DNA of 64,000 bases from Rarobacter incanus (GCF_006715765.1 NZ_VFNV01000001.1:310001-374000), one strand, 5' to 3'. Shown: positions 44,378-52,956, numbered from the stretch's first letter. The notes: generated by a model from the sequence alone, not told the origin. Made by a program: numbers and translations.

Positions 44378-44429
44378 TTGCATCTACAACCAATAGGTGG
44401 TTATAGTTGTAGCAACAACCTAAATGGTT
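44378..44429 (+). promoter_or_regulatory. Promoter and paired operator-like palindromes
   Basis: TTGCAT (44378-44383) and TATAGT (44402-44407), 18 bp apart, form a good promoter. AACCA-ATAGG-TGGTT (44388-44402) lies between them, and AACC-TAAAT-GGTT (44417-44429) just after the -10. A wider pair CTACAAC/GTTGTAG (44384-44390, 44406-44412) also spans the box. Two similar sites around the -10 suggest repression by a dimeric regulator such as an HxlR-type protein. None is encoded next door. Confidence 0.5.
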
Positions 44430-44446
44430 CGTAGATCAAGGAAAGC

Positions 44447-45031
44447 GTGGGAAAAATGTCCAGCATCACAGTATTTGGTAACGGAAACATGGGGCAGGCA
44501 ATCGCCGGCGTGCTGACCAAGGGCGGCGCGAGCGTTGACCACATCGGAAGCGGCGACGCGGGGGCCGCGGTTACCGGCGACGTCGTGATCCTGGCGGTGC
44601 CTTATCCCGCGCTCGACCAGATCGTGCAGGCCTACGGCGCGCAGCTCGCCGGCAAGATCGTCGTAGATATTACCAACCCGCTCAACTTCGAGACCTTCGA
44701 CTCGCTGGTCGTGCCCGAGGGCAGCTCCGCGACGGCCGAACTCGCCGCCAAGCTCCCGAATTCACGCGTACTCAAGGCATTCAACACGACCTTTGCCGCG
44801 ACCCTGGCGACCGGCAAGGTGGGGCAGGACGTTACCACCGTGCTGGTGGCTGGTGATGACGCCGAGGCCAAGGCCACCCTCATCGGCCTCATCGAAAACG
44901 GTGGCCTGCGCGCCAAGGATGCCGGAAGCCTCAAGCGCGCCCACGAGCTCGAGGCGCTTGGGTTCCTGCAACTGACGCTGGCGGCCTCGGAGAAGATCGG
45001 CTGGACCGGTGGGTTCGCCGTTATCGACTGA
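44447..45031 (+). CDS. NADPH-dependent F420 reductase-like / NAD(P)-binding protein
   Basis: A 194-aa Rossmann protein of the F420-NADP oxidoreductase family (ITVFGNGNMGQAIA dinucleotide motif near the N terminus; DVVILAVPYPALDQIV; VVDITNPLNFETFDS; KAFNTTFA). Many members named this way use NADP with other partners, so a true F420 role is unproven. Start is GTG 44447 with AAGGA close upstream; ATG 44456 (MSSITVFGNGNMG) is equally possible. It has its own promoter and palindromes. The next gene overlaps its 3' end by 23 bp. Confidence 0.82.
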   Translation: MGKMSSITVFGNGNMGQAIAGVLTKGGASVDHIGSGDAGAAVTGDVVILAVPYPALDQIVQAYGAQLAGKIVVDITNPLNFETFDSLVVPEGSSATAELAAKLPNSRVLKAFNTTFAATLATGKVGQDVTTVLVAGDDAEAKATLIGLIENGGLRAKDAGSLKRAHELEALGFLQLTLAASEKIGWTGGFAVID

Positions 45032-45947
45032 TTCGGCGCGCGCCGACGCGGGCGGCGCCGTCGCCCATGACCCGCACGGAGGCGTCGCAGATCGCCTCAG
45101 TCAGCGTGCGGCCATGGGCGCGGTGACGCTCAACGTGGCGGATTTGGATGCGATGACGCGGTACTACTCGCAGGCGGTCACGCTGCGCGTGCTGTCGCAC
45201 GATCACGATCGCGTCGTGCTGGGTCGCGGCGGCGAGCCCGCAGTGATTCTGGTCCACGAGCCGTCATTGCGCCACGCGCCGAGTGGGGGCGCAGGGCTAT
45301 TTCACACCGCGATCGTGTTCGACACCCGCGCGGCGCTGGCAACGGCGGTTCTTTCGACGATGCGATACGCACCGGGAACCTTTGCGGGCAGCGCGGATCA
45401 CCTGGTCAGCGAGGCCTTCTACTTCACCGACCCTGAGGGTAACGGGGTCGAACTGTACTTTGATCGTGAACGCACGACATGGTCGTGGGTCCACGGTCAG
45501 GTCGCCATGGATACGTTGCACCTCGATCCGCGCGCCTATCTCACCAAATATCTGCCAGCCGACGAGGCCGCCGACCCCGGCGCTCACGCCGACGGTAGGG
45601 TCGGGCACATTCATTTGTCCGTCGGCAATGTCGCGGTTGCGCGCGACTTCTACGTGAACCGATTGGGATTCGACGTCACGGCCACGCTGGGGTCGGCCGC
45701 GCTATTCGTGAGCGCGGGCGGGTACCACCACCACATGGCCATGAACGTGTGGAACAGCCGCGGGGCGGGGCGGCGCGGTCGCACCCTTGGCCTAGCCGAG
45801 GTGGGGATCGTGGTTCCATCTCGCGAAGACGTCGAGCAGACAAGCGATCGCCTGGGGCATTTCGGTGTTGCGGTGCGCGACGACGGCCGCGCGATTTCGT
45901 TCGCGGACCCGTGGAATAACACCGTCACTCTAACGCCTAACGCCTAA
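45009..45947 (+). CDS. VOC-family (glyoxalase/extradiol dioxygenase-like) protein
   Basis: A 312-aa protein with two tandem vicinal-oxygen-chelate modules. Metal-ligand positions are visible: His in LFHTAIVFD, Glu in GNGVELYFDRE, and His in GHIHLSVGN. It resembles CatE-type ring-cleavage or lactoylglutathione-lyase-like proteins, but the substrate cannot be inferred. GTG 45009 is used because homologues carry about 20-35 residues before the first VTLNVADLDAM strand. ATG 45114 would start inside the conserved region. The C terminus and stop lie in a 7-bp tandem repeat. Confidence 0.8.
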   Translation: MGSPLSTDSARADAGGAVAHDPHGGVADRLSQRAAMGAVTLNVADLDAMTRYYSQAVTLRVLSHDHDRVVLGRGGEPAVILVHEPSLRHAPSGGAGLFHTAIVFDTRAALATAVLSTMRYAPGTFAGSADHLVSEAFYFTDPEGNGVELYFDRERTTWSWVHGQVAMDTLHLDPRAYLTKYLPADEAADPGAHADGRVGHIHLSVGNVAVARDFYVNRLGFDVTATLGSAALFVSAGGYHHHMAMNVWNSRGAGRRGRTLGLAEVGIVVPSREDVEQTSDRLGHFGVAVRDDGRAISFADPWNNTVTLTPNA

Positions 45948-45964
45948 CGCCTGACGCCTGACGG
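45930..45964 (+). repeat. 7-bp tandem repeat across a stop codon
   Basis: CTAACGC occurs three times (45930-45950), then CTGACGC and CTGACGG. The VOC gene stop TAA (45945-45947) is inside it. Because 7 is not a multiple of 3, gain or loss of a unit would shift the final codons, although each phase contains an early TAA or TGA. Confidence 0.75.
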
Positions 45965-46027
45965 CTACGGACCGTTTTCGGTGCGGGCGGATTGTTGCGG
46001 TGCAAGGCTGGCGCGGCGGTGGCTTGA

Positions 46028-46068
46028 CGAGGATGGCTTGCGCCGCCTAGCGGCGCAAGCCATCCTCG
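46028..46068. terminator. Bidirectional 19-bp perfect hairpin
   Basis: CGAGGATGGCTTGCGCCGC (46028-46046) and its exact reverse complement (46050-46068) enclose the 3-nt loop CTA. The loop is the TAG stop of the MarR gene on the minus strand, and the right arm is its last six codons. It separates the convergent VOC and MarR genes. No U tract. Confidence 0.7.
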
Positions 46069-46505
46069 ATTTCGGTCAGCGCGCGCAGGAGTCGGCCGGC
46101 GGCCGGGCCGCGCGGTACCAAGTCCTCCAAAGCGTCTGCCGTTATGTCCCGCACCATGGCAATGGTTCGTAGGGCCTCGTCGGTGACGTGCAGCGATATC
46201 TTCCTGCCGTCGCCTTCGACGCGCCGCTTTTCGATAAGGCCCTGGCGCGCAAGCGAACGCAACGCCGCGCTCGTGTTGCTTGCCTGCATGCCGACGCTCT
46301 TGGCCAGGTCCTTCGGGGAGACGCCTCCGTGCATCTCGACGTACCTGACGATAAGAATCTCAAGGGGAGTGAGTCGCGCGACGGCGGGATGTCGATGCGC
46401 GATTTCGGTGAGGTAGCGAGCGATGGCGGTGACGTACCCGCCGATATCGGCCAGATCGTCCCGCCTGGTCGCCGCGCCGCTCTTGGCGCCGGTCACATTG
46501 TTCAT
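46047..46505 (-). CDS. MarR-family transcriptional regulator
   Basis: A 152-aa winged-helix repressor. The order is N-terminal helix, LTPLEILIVRYVEMHGG, HTH VSPKDLAKSVGMQASNTSAALRSL near residues 62-85, then the wing with EKRRVEGDGRKISLHVT. The ATG at 46503-46505 has GCAGGAG upstream. It is divergent from a multidrug-type exporter, with a perfect 26-bp operator-like palindrome between them, so it probably represses the exporter and itself until a toxic ligand binds. Its last codons form one arm of a terminator hairpin. Confidence 0.9.
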   Translation of the reverse strand: MNNVTGAKSGAATRRDDLADIGGYVTAIARYLTEIAHRHPAVARLTPLEILIVRYVEMHGGVSPKDLAKSVGMQASNTSAALRSLARQGLIEKRRVEGDGRKISLHVTDEALRTIAMVRDITADALEDLVPRGPAAGRLLRALTEIEDGLRR

Positions 46506-46543
46506 AATCTCCTGCCGTTAGGTGTCTAAGTGGCGCTACACTG

Positions 46544-46569
46544 ATCTAGTTATCCTTTCATAACTAGAT
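46544..46569. promoter_or_regulatory. MarR operator palindrome
   Basis: ATCTAGTTAT (46544-46553), spacer CCTTTC, then ATAACTAGAT (46560-46569): perfect 10-bp arms in the 87-bp gap between the divergent marR and exporter genes. It is AT-rich against a GC-rich background and the right size for one MarR dimer. TATCCT (46551-46556) inside it could be the exporter -10 box. Confidence 0.75.
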
Positions 46570-46592
46570 GGATTTGGTGGAACGTAACCGCA

Positions 46593-47816
46593 ATGCCCGA
46601 AATCGCGTCCCAAAAGCATGTCATCACCCGGCCGATCCTGCTCACCCTTGCTCTCCTAGCAGCATTGGCGCCGATCGGAACGGACCTATATCTCCCGGCA
46701 TTCCCCGATCTAGCCGTTCGGCTCTCCGCATCGACCGCCAGCGTGCAACTGACACTGACGGCATTCTTGGCGGGGGCCGGTGTGGGGCAATTGGCGTTCG
46801 GGCCCCTATCCGATCGCGTCGGGCGCCGCGGGCCGCTCCTTGCCGGGTTGCTCGCCTGCGTGCTCGCAGGCATCATGACCGCACTTTCGCCGTCTATCGG
46901 CGTGCTCATCGCCGCACGATTCGTCCAAGGATTCACCGCGGCAGCGGGCATGGTCCTGGGGCGGGCGATGGTTTCGGACGTCTCGCACGGCTTGGAGGCC
47001 GCACGGGCGATGAGTCTGCTGATGGTCGTGGGCGGGGTCGCGCCGGTGGTGGCCCCGGTAGTCGGAAGCGCACTCACTGCTCCCCTCGGATGGCGCGGCC
47101 TGATGTGGATCATCGCTGCTCTGAGCGCCATCGGCCTTGCCTTGGCCGCCGCCTTTCTTCCGGAGACTCACAAAACGGCCGCACCGGCCGCCGCGCATGA
47201 TCGCGGGCAGCGGGGCCTGGCACAGAGCTTCGCCACGCTTCGCAACGGGAGGTACATTGCCTACACGATTACGTTTTCGTTCGCCTTTGCGACCATGATG
47301 GCTTACATCTCCGCGTCACCCTTCGTGTACCAACAGGTCCTGGGGCTCACGGAGGTGCACTACGGGATCGCATTCGGTCTCAACGCCCTAGCCCTCATGG
47401 TCACCAGCGGGTTGGCGGCGAAGCTCACCCACGTTCACGGTCCGCACAAACTCGCTGGATGGGGCCTGACAGGGGCGGCGGTCGGCGCATTGGCGACCTG
47501 CGTGGCCGCGGTCAGCGCCGCGACGCCGATCATCTTGATGGCGGCACTGTTCGTTACCGTTGGATCGCTGGGATTCGTATTCGGCAACTGCACCGCGCTT
47601 GCGCTCGATTCGGTGCGGTCCGTGGCGGGCACCGGATCCGCGGTGCTGGGCGCGATCCAGTTCCTGCTCGCGGGCCTGGTAGCACCGATTGTCGGGCTTG
47701 CGGGCGAACACACTGCAATTCCCATGGGCGCGACGATGGTGGTTCTCATCGCGGTGTCCGCAACGGCGTTCTTGACGGTGAGAAACCGCCCCGGCGTGCC
47801 GGACGCCGGCCTGTGA
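46593..47816 (+). CDS. Bcr/CflA-family drug-resistance MFS exporter
   Basis: A 407-aa, 12-span major facilitator. The start ILLTLALLAALAPIGTDLYLPAFP is typical of the Bcr/CflA drug:proton antiporters, with motif A GPLSDRVGRRGPLL near residues 69-82 and motif C-like GGVAPVVAPVVGS near 149-161. It likely exports a small toxic compound. Expression is probably controlled by the divergent MarR protein through the palindrome at 46544. ATG 46593. Confidence 0.9.
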   Translation: MPEIASQKHVITRPILLTLALLAALAPIGTDLYLPAFPDLAVRLSASTASVQLTLTAFLAGAGVGQLAFGPLSDRVGRRGPLLAGLLACVLAGIMTALSPSIGVLIAARFVQGFTAAAGMVLGRAMVSDVSHGLEAARAMSLLMVVGGVAPVVAPVVGSALTAPLGWRGLMWIIAALSAIGLALAAAFLPETHKTAAPAAAHDRGQRGLAQSFATLRNGRYIAYTITFSFAFATMMAYISASPFVYQQVLGLTEVHYGIAFGLNALALMVTSGLAAKLTHVHGPHKLAGWGLTGAAVGALATCVAAVSAATPIILMAALFVTVGSLGFVFGNCTALALDSVRSVAGTGSAVLGAIQFLLAGLVAPIVGLAGEHTAIPMGATMVVLIAVSATAFLTVRNRPGVPDAGL

Positions 47817-47874
47817 TACGGATCCGCTCGGCGGGACGCACGTTGTTGGTAACGCGGGCGGAGGGCGCGGCCGC

Positions 47875-49590
47875 CTAGGCTTGGGAAACCATAGGCGTCA
47901 TGAGGGCAATGAGTCGATCGGTGTCGCTTTGTGACCATCCGCTCGGCGCCCCCACCGCCTCCAATGCGCGCGCGTATTCGAGGTGATAGTTGTGGCCGTG
48001 ACCCTGCGGCACATCGCCCGCAACGAACAGGTCAAATGACACCTGCCAGAATGTCACCAGCGGTATCCATCGCATCGTTTCGGATCGATCGGGTCCGGCC
48101 GGTTCGGAAAGCCAATCCGGCTTGTTCCACGCGAGCGCGGGACTCCACCACACGACGGGGTCGGAGGCGTGTTGCAGGTATACGGTCCGTTGCGGTCCCC
48201 ACTCGTCTTGCAGGCGCCACAAGGAATCCGCCGGCGTCAAGGAAGTGAGCCAACGGACCTGCGCTCCATCATCCACAATCGGGTGATATTCAAGTGATCC
48301 ACGATCCCGATTGGCCGTTTCGGTGCTCCACAGCGACGTGAAGTTCGGCGTTCCGGCAAAAACTGCGCCATCGCTGCGCGCTGCAAGGTCCTGCGTTCCC
48401 GAAAACGCCCCCTGCGCGCCGTAGGAGCCCAAAGACAGGCCGTACACAAGCAGGTATGGGCGCGTTGCCTTGGGCAGCGTCGACCATTTTGCGTACACGG
48501 CATCGAATAGGGCGGTGCCCGCCGCGGGAGGGGTCGCTCGGTCGGATAGAAACCCGACCCAACTGGGGAGGAAGGAATACTGCATCGTCGCGACAGCGGT
48601 GTTGCCCGCGTGCTGATATTCGAGCGCGGTCAGGAACGACGGGTCGATCCACCCGGTCCCGGTGGCCGTCGCGACCACCAGCACGTCGCGCTCCCACGCC
48701 TTGGTCCGATCGAGTTCATCGACGACCAGCTGCGCCTCTTCGGCGAGAGTGCCCGCGGACCTGAGGCCCGCGTAGACCCGGATCGGCTCAATCGCGGTGG
48801 TGTCCTGGAGCGCCTCGGTCGCGGCGGCGAATTGGCCGAGCTGGGCGGTCGAGGCGCCTCCGGCGACGAAGTTGCGCCCCTGTCTGCCCAGGTCGTCCCA
48901 GTTCACCAACGACCCGGGTCCGCCCGACCGGAGCTGCGAGGTCGGCCGCGCAACGCCGGCGTCGGTCGTCGTATCGACCTGCCCGTAGATGGACTTGAGG
49001 ATCCGCAGGGTGCCGTCGACCACCGCGCCGTTGAAGGTGAGCACAGTGAGCGTCGCAACCAAAACGGTGGCGATTGTGCGGGAAACCGGCACTGGCAAGA
49101 AGCGGCCCAGCCAGTGCGCGACACGCACCCCGAGCCAGCGCAGGCCTCGTCCCATCTGTACCAGCACCACGAAAATGGCCAATGCGATAAAGAGCACCTG
49201 GAACACGCGGGCCGGCGGAGCCGTATCAATGCCCACAAGTGCACGGATCTGCGCCTGCCACCGCTCACCCAGGTACAGGAACGTGGGGATGGAAAGCAGT
49301 GCGATTGCCGCAACTACAATCCCAAAGACGCGCCTGGTGTGTGGCTTCCAGGTGACGGTGAACCCCAGTGTGCGGTAAATCCAGGCGCTGGCGATCCCCA
49401 CGGCGTACCCGATGGCAGAGGCGATTCCCGTCAAAAGGGCCTGGTACACGCCGTGTCGCGGCACGAGCGATGGCGTCTGGGCCAGGCAAAAGAATCCGAT
49501 GGCGATGAGCAGGCCGCCATGGCTGTACGACCGGGCCTGGTTGGCTAGAGCACGCGCGACGCAACGAACCAGTCGCGATGGTGAAGGCAT
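47875..49590 (-). CDS. Membrane-anchored alpha/beta-hydrolase family protein
   Basis: A 571-aa protein with about four to five N-terminal membrane spans (to about residue 190) and a C-terminal alpha/beta-hydrolase domain of the type found in mycobacteria (formerly DUF2319). The nucleophile elbow is YGLSLGSYGAQ, with Ser near 386. The conserved blocks LVVATATGTGWIDP, YQHAGNTAVATMQYSFLPSW and VYLQHASDPVVWW are present. The substrate is unknown; a lipid ester is plausible. It starts at the ATG ending at 49590 and is divergent from fmt. It converges on the exporter gene, 58 bp away. Confidence 0.85.
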   Translation of the reverse strand: MPSPSRLVRCVARALANQARSYSHGGLLIAIGFFCLAQTPSLVPRHGVYQALLTGIASAIGYAVGIASAWIYRTLGFTVTWKPHTRRVFGIVVAAIALLSIPTFLYLGERWQAQIRALVGIDTAPPARVFQVLFIALAIFVVLVQMGRGLRWLGVRVAHWLGRFLPVPVSRTIATVLVATLTVLTFNGAVVDGTLRILKSIYGQVDTTTDAGVARPTSQLRSGGPGSLVNWDDLGRQGRNFVAGGASTAQLGQFAAATEALQDTTAIEPIRVYAGLRSAGTLAEEAQLVVDELDRTKAWERDVLVVATATGTGWIDPSFLTALEYQHAGNTAVATMQYSFLPSWVGFLSDRATPPAAGTALFDAVYAKWSTLPKATRPYLLVYGLSLGSYGAQGAFSGTQDLAARSDGAVFAGTPNFTSLWSTETANRDRGSLEYHPIVDDGAQVRWLTSLTPADSLWRLQDEWGPQRTVYLQHASDPVVWWSPALAWNKPDWLSEPAGPDRSETMRWIPLVTFWQVSFDLFVAGDVPQGHGHNYHLEYARALEAVGAPSGWSQSDTDRLIALMTPMVSQA

Positions 49591-49644
49591 GGCCTCAGCC
49601 TATCGAACCTGCCCGGGCGACTTGGATGGCGCCGCGCGGACCAC

Positions 49645-49650
49645 TAGGCT
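49645..49650 (+). promoter_or_regulatory. Possible leaderless -10 box of fmt
   Basis: TAGGCT ends 8 nt before ATG 49659 and no ribosome binding site is visible, a pattern typical of leaderless actinobacterial mRNAs. Confidence 0.4.
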
Positions 49651-49658
49651 CAGCCATC

Positions 49659-50606
49659 ATGCGTATTCTATTTGCCGGCACGCCCGAGGTGGCTATTCCC
49701 TCCTTGGAGGCGTTAGCCGGATCGTCCCATGAAGTGGTGGGGGTGCTCACGCGCGCGGATGCCCGCAGGGGGCGCGGGCGCGCCCTGCGGGCATCTCCGG
49801 TGAAGGTGCGGGCCGCGCAGTTGGGCCTCGACGTGTCGACCGAACGCCCGCGCGGGGAGGAATTCGAGGCGTGGCTGCGTGACAAACGGGTCGACGCCGT
49901 CGCGGTAGTCGCCTACGGGGAGATTCTGCGCCCCGCGGTGCTGGAAATCCCGGCACACGGCTGGATCAACCTGCATTTCTCCTTGCTGCCGCAGTGGCGC
50001 GGGGCCGCCCCCGTCCAGCGTGCAATCATTGCCGGTGATGAGTTCACGGGTGCCACCACGTTCGTCATCGAGCCCGATCTGGACACCGGTCCGATCATCG
50101 GATACGTCACCCAGCGCGTTTCGCCCGGCGCTACTTCCGGCGAGCTTTTCGACCTCCTCGCGCACGCCGGGGCCGGACTGATGGTGGCCACGATGGACGC
50201 GATAGCGGATGGATCGGCCGACCCGCAACCGCAATCCGGGGCACCAACCTACGCCGCCAAATTGACGCCCGCCGAAGGCGAAATTCAATGGACGAGGCCC
50301 GCCCTCGCCGCCGCCCGGCACATCGCGGGATTCACCCCGGACCCGGGAGCCTGGACCACCTTGCCGGGGGGAGCGCGCCTCGGCATCGGCCCCGTCAGCG
50401 TGGCCCGGCCCGATGACGACCGCCTGGGCGGGCGCACACTCGCACCGGGGCAGGTCCTGGTCACCAAGCGGGCAGTGTTTGTGGGAACGGGAACGGCCGC
50501 GATCGAGCTGGGCGAGGTGAGCCCGCAAGGCAAGAAGCCGATGAATGCGGCCGACTGGGCGCGCGGGGCCCGCTTGAGCGACGACACGAGGCTGGGGGAG
50601 AGATGA
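49659..50606 (+). CDS. fmt: Methionyl-tRNA formyltransferase
   Basis: Fmt formylates initiator Met-tRNA with 10-formyl-THF. The 315-aa protein begins MRILFAGTPEVAIPSL. The catalytic region INLHFSLLPQWRGAAPVQ (about residues 104-121) and DTGPIIG are intact, with a C-terminal tRNA-binding domain. The open frame continues upstream, but ATG 49659 gives the conserved N terminus and has TAGGCT 8 nt before it. The stop overlaps rsmB by 4 bp. In M. tuberculosis fmt lies near priA; here about 33 kb separates them. Confidence 0.95.
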   Translation: MRILFAGTPEVAIPSLEALAGSSHEVVGVLTRADARRGRGRALRASPVKVRAAQLGLDVSTERPRGEEFEAWLRDKRVDAVAVVAYGEILRPAVLEIPAHGWINLHFSLLPQWRGAAPVQRAIIAGDEFTGATTFVIEPDLDTGPIIGYVTQRVSPGATSGELFDLLAHAGAGLMVATMDAIADGSADPQPQSGAPTYAAKLTPAEGEIQWTRPALAAARHIAGFTPDPGAWTTLPGGARLGIGPVSVARPDDDRLGGRTLAPGQVLVTKRAVFVGTGTAAIELGEVSPQGKKPMNAADWARGARLSDDTRLGER

Positions 50607-52150
50607 ACCAACGATCCGGGCAGGGCCGCGGTGGCGGGCGCGATGACCGGCCGCGCGCCCGCGACGGCAGGCGTGACAGCGCGGGGCATCAGCGCGGGGC
50701 CGCCCGCATGCGCGGGGACGGCAGGAGATCCGCCGCTGCGCCATCGATGCGAGACCGGTCGAGCGATGAGCCGCGCGCGGCCGCCTTCGATGTTCTTGTG
50801 GACGTCGAAACGAATGACGCATACGCAAACCTGGTGTTGCCGGCCCGGCTTGCCCGCGCCGACCTGGGCGGCCGCGATGCAGCATTCGCCACGGAGCTCG
50901 CGTACGGGACCTTGCGGATGCAGGGTCACTACGATGCCATTCTTTCCGAGTGCGTGGACCGCGCGCTGCCCGACATCGACGCGCCGGTGCGCGTCGCACT
51001 GCGCCTGGGTGCCCATCAATTGCTTGGCATGCGCGTTCCGGCGCACGCCGCGGTGTCGCAAACCGTCGGGCTGGTGCGCCACAAGATCGGCGCCGGACCG
51101 GCACAGTTCGTCAACGCGGTGCTGCGAAAGGTAAGCACCAAAACGGCCGACCAGTGGCAAGCCGGAATTGCGGCGCAGCTGAGCGACCCGGTCGAGCTGG
51201 CCTCGTTCACCTATTCCCATCCCGCTTGGATCGTGCGCGCCTTGAAGGCCGCCCTGGTCGCCAACGGGCGCGATCCGGGCGAACTCGAAGAGCTGTTGCG
51301 CGCCGACAATACGCCCGCGCCGGTCATGCTCGTCGCGCGCCCGGGCCTGATCGACCCGGCCGAATTGCTCACCCACAGCGGCGGCGGGCGGGTCGCACGG
51401 CTCTCCCCGTTCGCGGTGGAGGCCGGCGCGGTACCGCCGCGCCACATCGCGGCAGTCAAGGACGGACGCGCAGGGGTGCAGGACGAGGGAAGCCAACTAG
51501 TGGCGCTGGCCCTGGCTGCGGCGCCCATCGACGGCCGCGACAAGCGCTGGTTGGATATGTGCGCGGGCCCCGGCGGGAAGACCGCACTCCTGGCCGCCCT
51601 TGCGGCCCGGCGAGGCGCGCGCGTCGTCGCCAACGAGGTGCAACCGCACCGCGCGGGTTTGGTGCGGAAGAATGTTGCGGCCGCCGCGCCCGGATCAATT
51701 GAGGCGGTGCGCACCGCGGACGGACGCGACATCGGCGGGGACGAGCCCGGGTCATTCGATCGGGTCCTTGTCGATGCCCCCTGCACCGGCCTGGGGGCGC
51801 TGCGGCGCCGTCCGGAGGCCAGGTGGCGCAAGCAGCCGAGCGATCTGCCCGAGCTTTCGGCACTGCAACGCGAACTGCTCGAATCGGCACTGGCGGCGGT
51901 GCGGCCCGGGGGAATCGTTGCGTACGTGACCTGCTCCCCGCACGTCGCCGAAACGAAGCTGGTGGTCGACGACGTGATCCGCGGTCGTGATGACATCGAA
52001 ATCGTCGATGCGGCGCGGGTACTGGAATCCGTCGTCGTCGATCCAGGCGACTCGCGCGTCGATTTCGGTGCCGGGCCCGCGATCCAGCTGTGGCCGCACA
52101 TCCACCACACCGATGCGATGCATGCCACCATGTTGCGCCGTCTACGCTAG
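50603..52150 (+). CDS. rsmB: 16S rRNA (cytosine 967-C5)-methyltransferase
   Basis: RsmB (Fmu/Sun) methylates C967 of 16S rRNA. The 515-aa protein has an extra 55-residue Arg/Gly/Asp-rich N-terminal tail, a NusB-like domain ([19 protein letters not shown] to about 190) and a SAM-dependent methyltransferase domain. The latter has [11 protein letters not shown] near 319, the motif IV cysteine in [16 protein letters not shown] near 389 and the catalytic cysteine in TCSPH near 443. The tail makes it longer than usual. ATG 50603 overlaps fmt, and its TAG stop overlaps a possible -10 box for rpe. Confidence 0.94.
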   Translation: MNQRSGQGRGGGRDDRPRARDGRRDSAGHQRGAARMRGDGRRSAAAPSMRDRSSDEPRAAAFDVLVDVETNDAYANLVLPARLARADLGGRDAAFATELAYGTLRMQGHYDAILSECVDRALPDIDAPVRVALRLGAHQLLGMRVPAHAAVSQTVGLVRHKIGAGPAQFVNAVLRKVSTKTADQWQAGIAAQLSDPVELASFTYSHPAWIVRALKAALVANGRDPGELEELLRADNTPAPVMLVARPGLIDPAELLTHSGGGRVARLSPFAVEAGAVPPRHIAAVKDGRAGVQDEGSQLVALALAAAPIDGRDKRWLDMCAGPGGKTALLAALAARRGARVVANEVQPHRAGLVRKNVAAAAPGSIEAVRTADGRDIGGDEPGSFDRVLVDAPCTGLGALRRRPEARWRKQPSDLPELSALQRELLESALAAVRPGGIVAYVTCSPHVAETKLVVDDVIRGRDDIEIVDAARVLESVVVDPGDSRVDFGAGPAIQLWPHIHHTDAMHATMLRRLR

Positions 52151-52155
52151 GAACC

Positions 52156-52818
52156 ATGAACGCCCGGATACACCCCAGCATCCTGTCCGCCGACTTCGCA
52201 AACCTGGAACGCGACCTACACGCGATCGCGGTGGCGGATGCGGCCCACGTCGACGTGATGGATAACCACTTCGTCCCCAACCTGACGCTTGGTGTTCCCG
52301 TCGTCGAGCGTTTGCAGCAGGTTTCCCCGATCCCGCTCGACGTGCACCTGATGATCGAGGATCCCGATCGGTGGGCGCCGCAGTACGCGGAGACGGGAGC
52401 CGAGTCGGTGACGTTCCACGCGGAGGCGGCCGCCGCGCCGATCCGCTTGGCGCGCGAGCTGCGCAGGCTCGGATCGCGGGCCGGGTTGGCGTTGCGTCCG
52501 GCAACCCCCATCGAGCCGTTCATCGACCTGCTGCCCGAAGTCGATATGGTGTTGATCATGACCGTCGAGCCCGGATTCGGCGGTCAGCCCTTTATCGACG
52601 CGATGCTAGCCAAGGTGCGCCGCACCCGGCAGGCAATTTCCGCCGCCAACCTGCCCGTGTGGTTGCAGGTTGACGGAGGAATCGCACCCAGCACAATCGA
52701 AAGAGCGGCACTGGCCGGTGCTGATGTGTTCGTGGCCGGGTCGGCGGTGTTCGGAAGCCCCGACGCGGCTTTAGCCACCAGCGAACTGAGACGAATGGCC
52801 GACCTGCACGCTCACTGA
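52156..52818 (+). CDS. rpe: Ribulose-phosphate 3-epimerase
   Basis: Rpe interconverts ribulose 5-phosphate and xylulose 5-phosphate in the pentose phosphate pathway. The 220-aa barrel shows [30 protein letters not shown] (catalytic Asp and metal ligands), [19 protein letters not shown] and [10 protein letters not shown] 52156 is the standard start. TACGCT ends 7 nt before it, so a leaderless transcript is possible besides read-through from rsmB. Its product supplies the ribulose 5-phosphate used by RibBA downstream. Confidence 0.95.
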   Translation: MNARIHPSILSADFANLERDLHAIAVADAAHVDVMDNHFVPNLTLGVPVVERLQQVSPIPLDVHLMIEDPDRWAPQYAETGAESVTFHAEAAAAPIRLARELRRLGSRAGLALRPATPIEPFIDLLPEVDMVLIMTVEPGFGGQPFIDAMLAKVRRTRQAISAANLPVWLQVDGGIAPSTIERAALAGADVFVAGSAVFGSPDAALATSELRRMADLHAH

Positions 52819-52837
52819 TTGTGCCAAGATAGAACAA

Positions 52838-52956
52838 GTGCTCTGGGGTCGGTGAAAGTCCGAACCGGCGGTGAAAGCCCGCGACCCGCGCGCCCGCGCG
52901 GTTGACTCGGTGGAATTCCGAGGCCGACGGTGAGAGTCCGGATGGTAAGAGCGCAC
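52838..52956 (+). promoter_or_regulatory. FMN riboswitch (RFN element)
   Basis: The conserved RFN blocks appear in order: GGGGTCGGTGAAAGTCCGAA, CCGGCGGTGAAAGCCCGCGA, a variable GC-rich arm, then GACTCGGTGGAATTCCGAGG and CCGACGGTGAGAGTCCGGAT. GTGC (52838-52841) and GCAC (53-56 of 52953-52956) can close P1. The segment to ribD (52957-53001) contains CCCTCCCG, which could pair with the AGGAG ribosome binding site at 52991-52995, so control is probably at translation when FMN is bound. Confidence 0.92.

Noticed and set aside
44447-46505. A defence or biosynthetic island made of the F420-reductase-like, VOC and MarR genes
   Set aside because: The genes are ordinary stand-alone families on different strands with separate promoters and terminators. 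There is no nuclease, NTPase, toxin or tailoring enzyme set.
48610-49548. 312-codon open frame on the plus strand opposite the alpha/beta hydrolase
   Set aside because: Composition is Arg/Gly-rich antisense. The minus-strand gene has clear membrane spans and a GLSLGS nucleophile motif.
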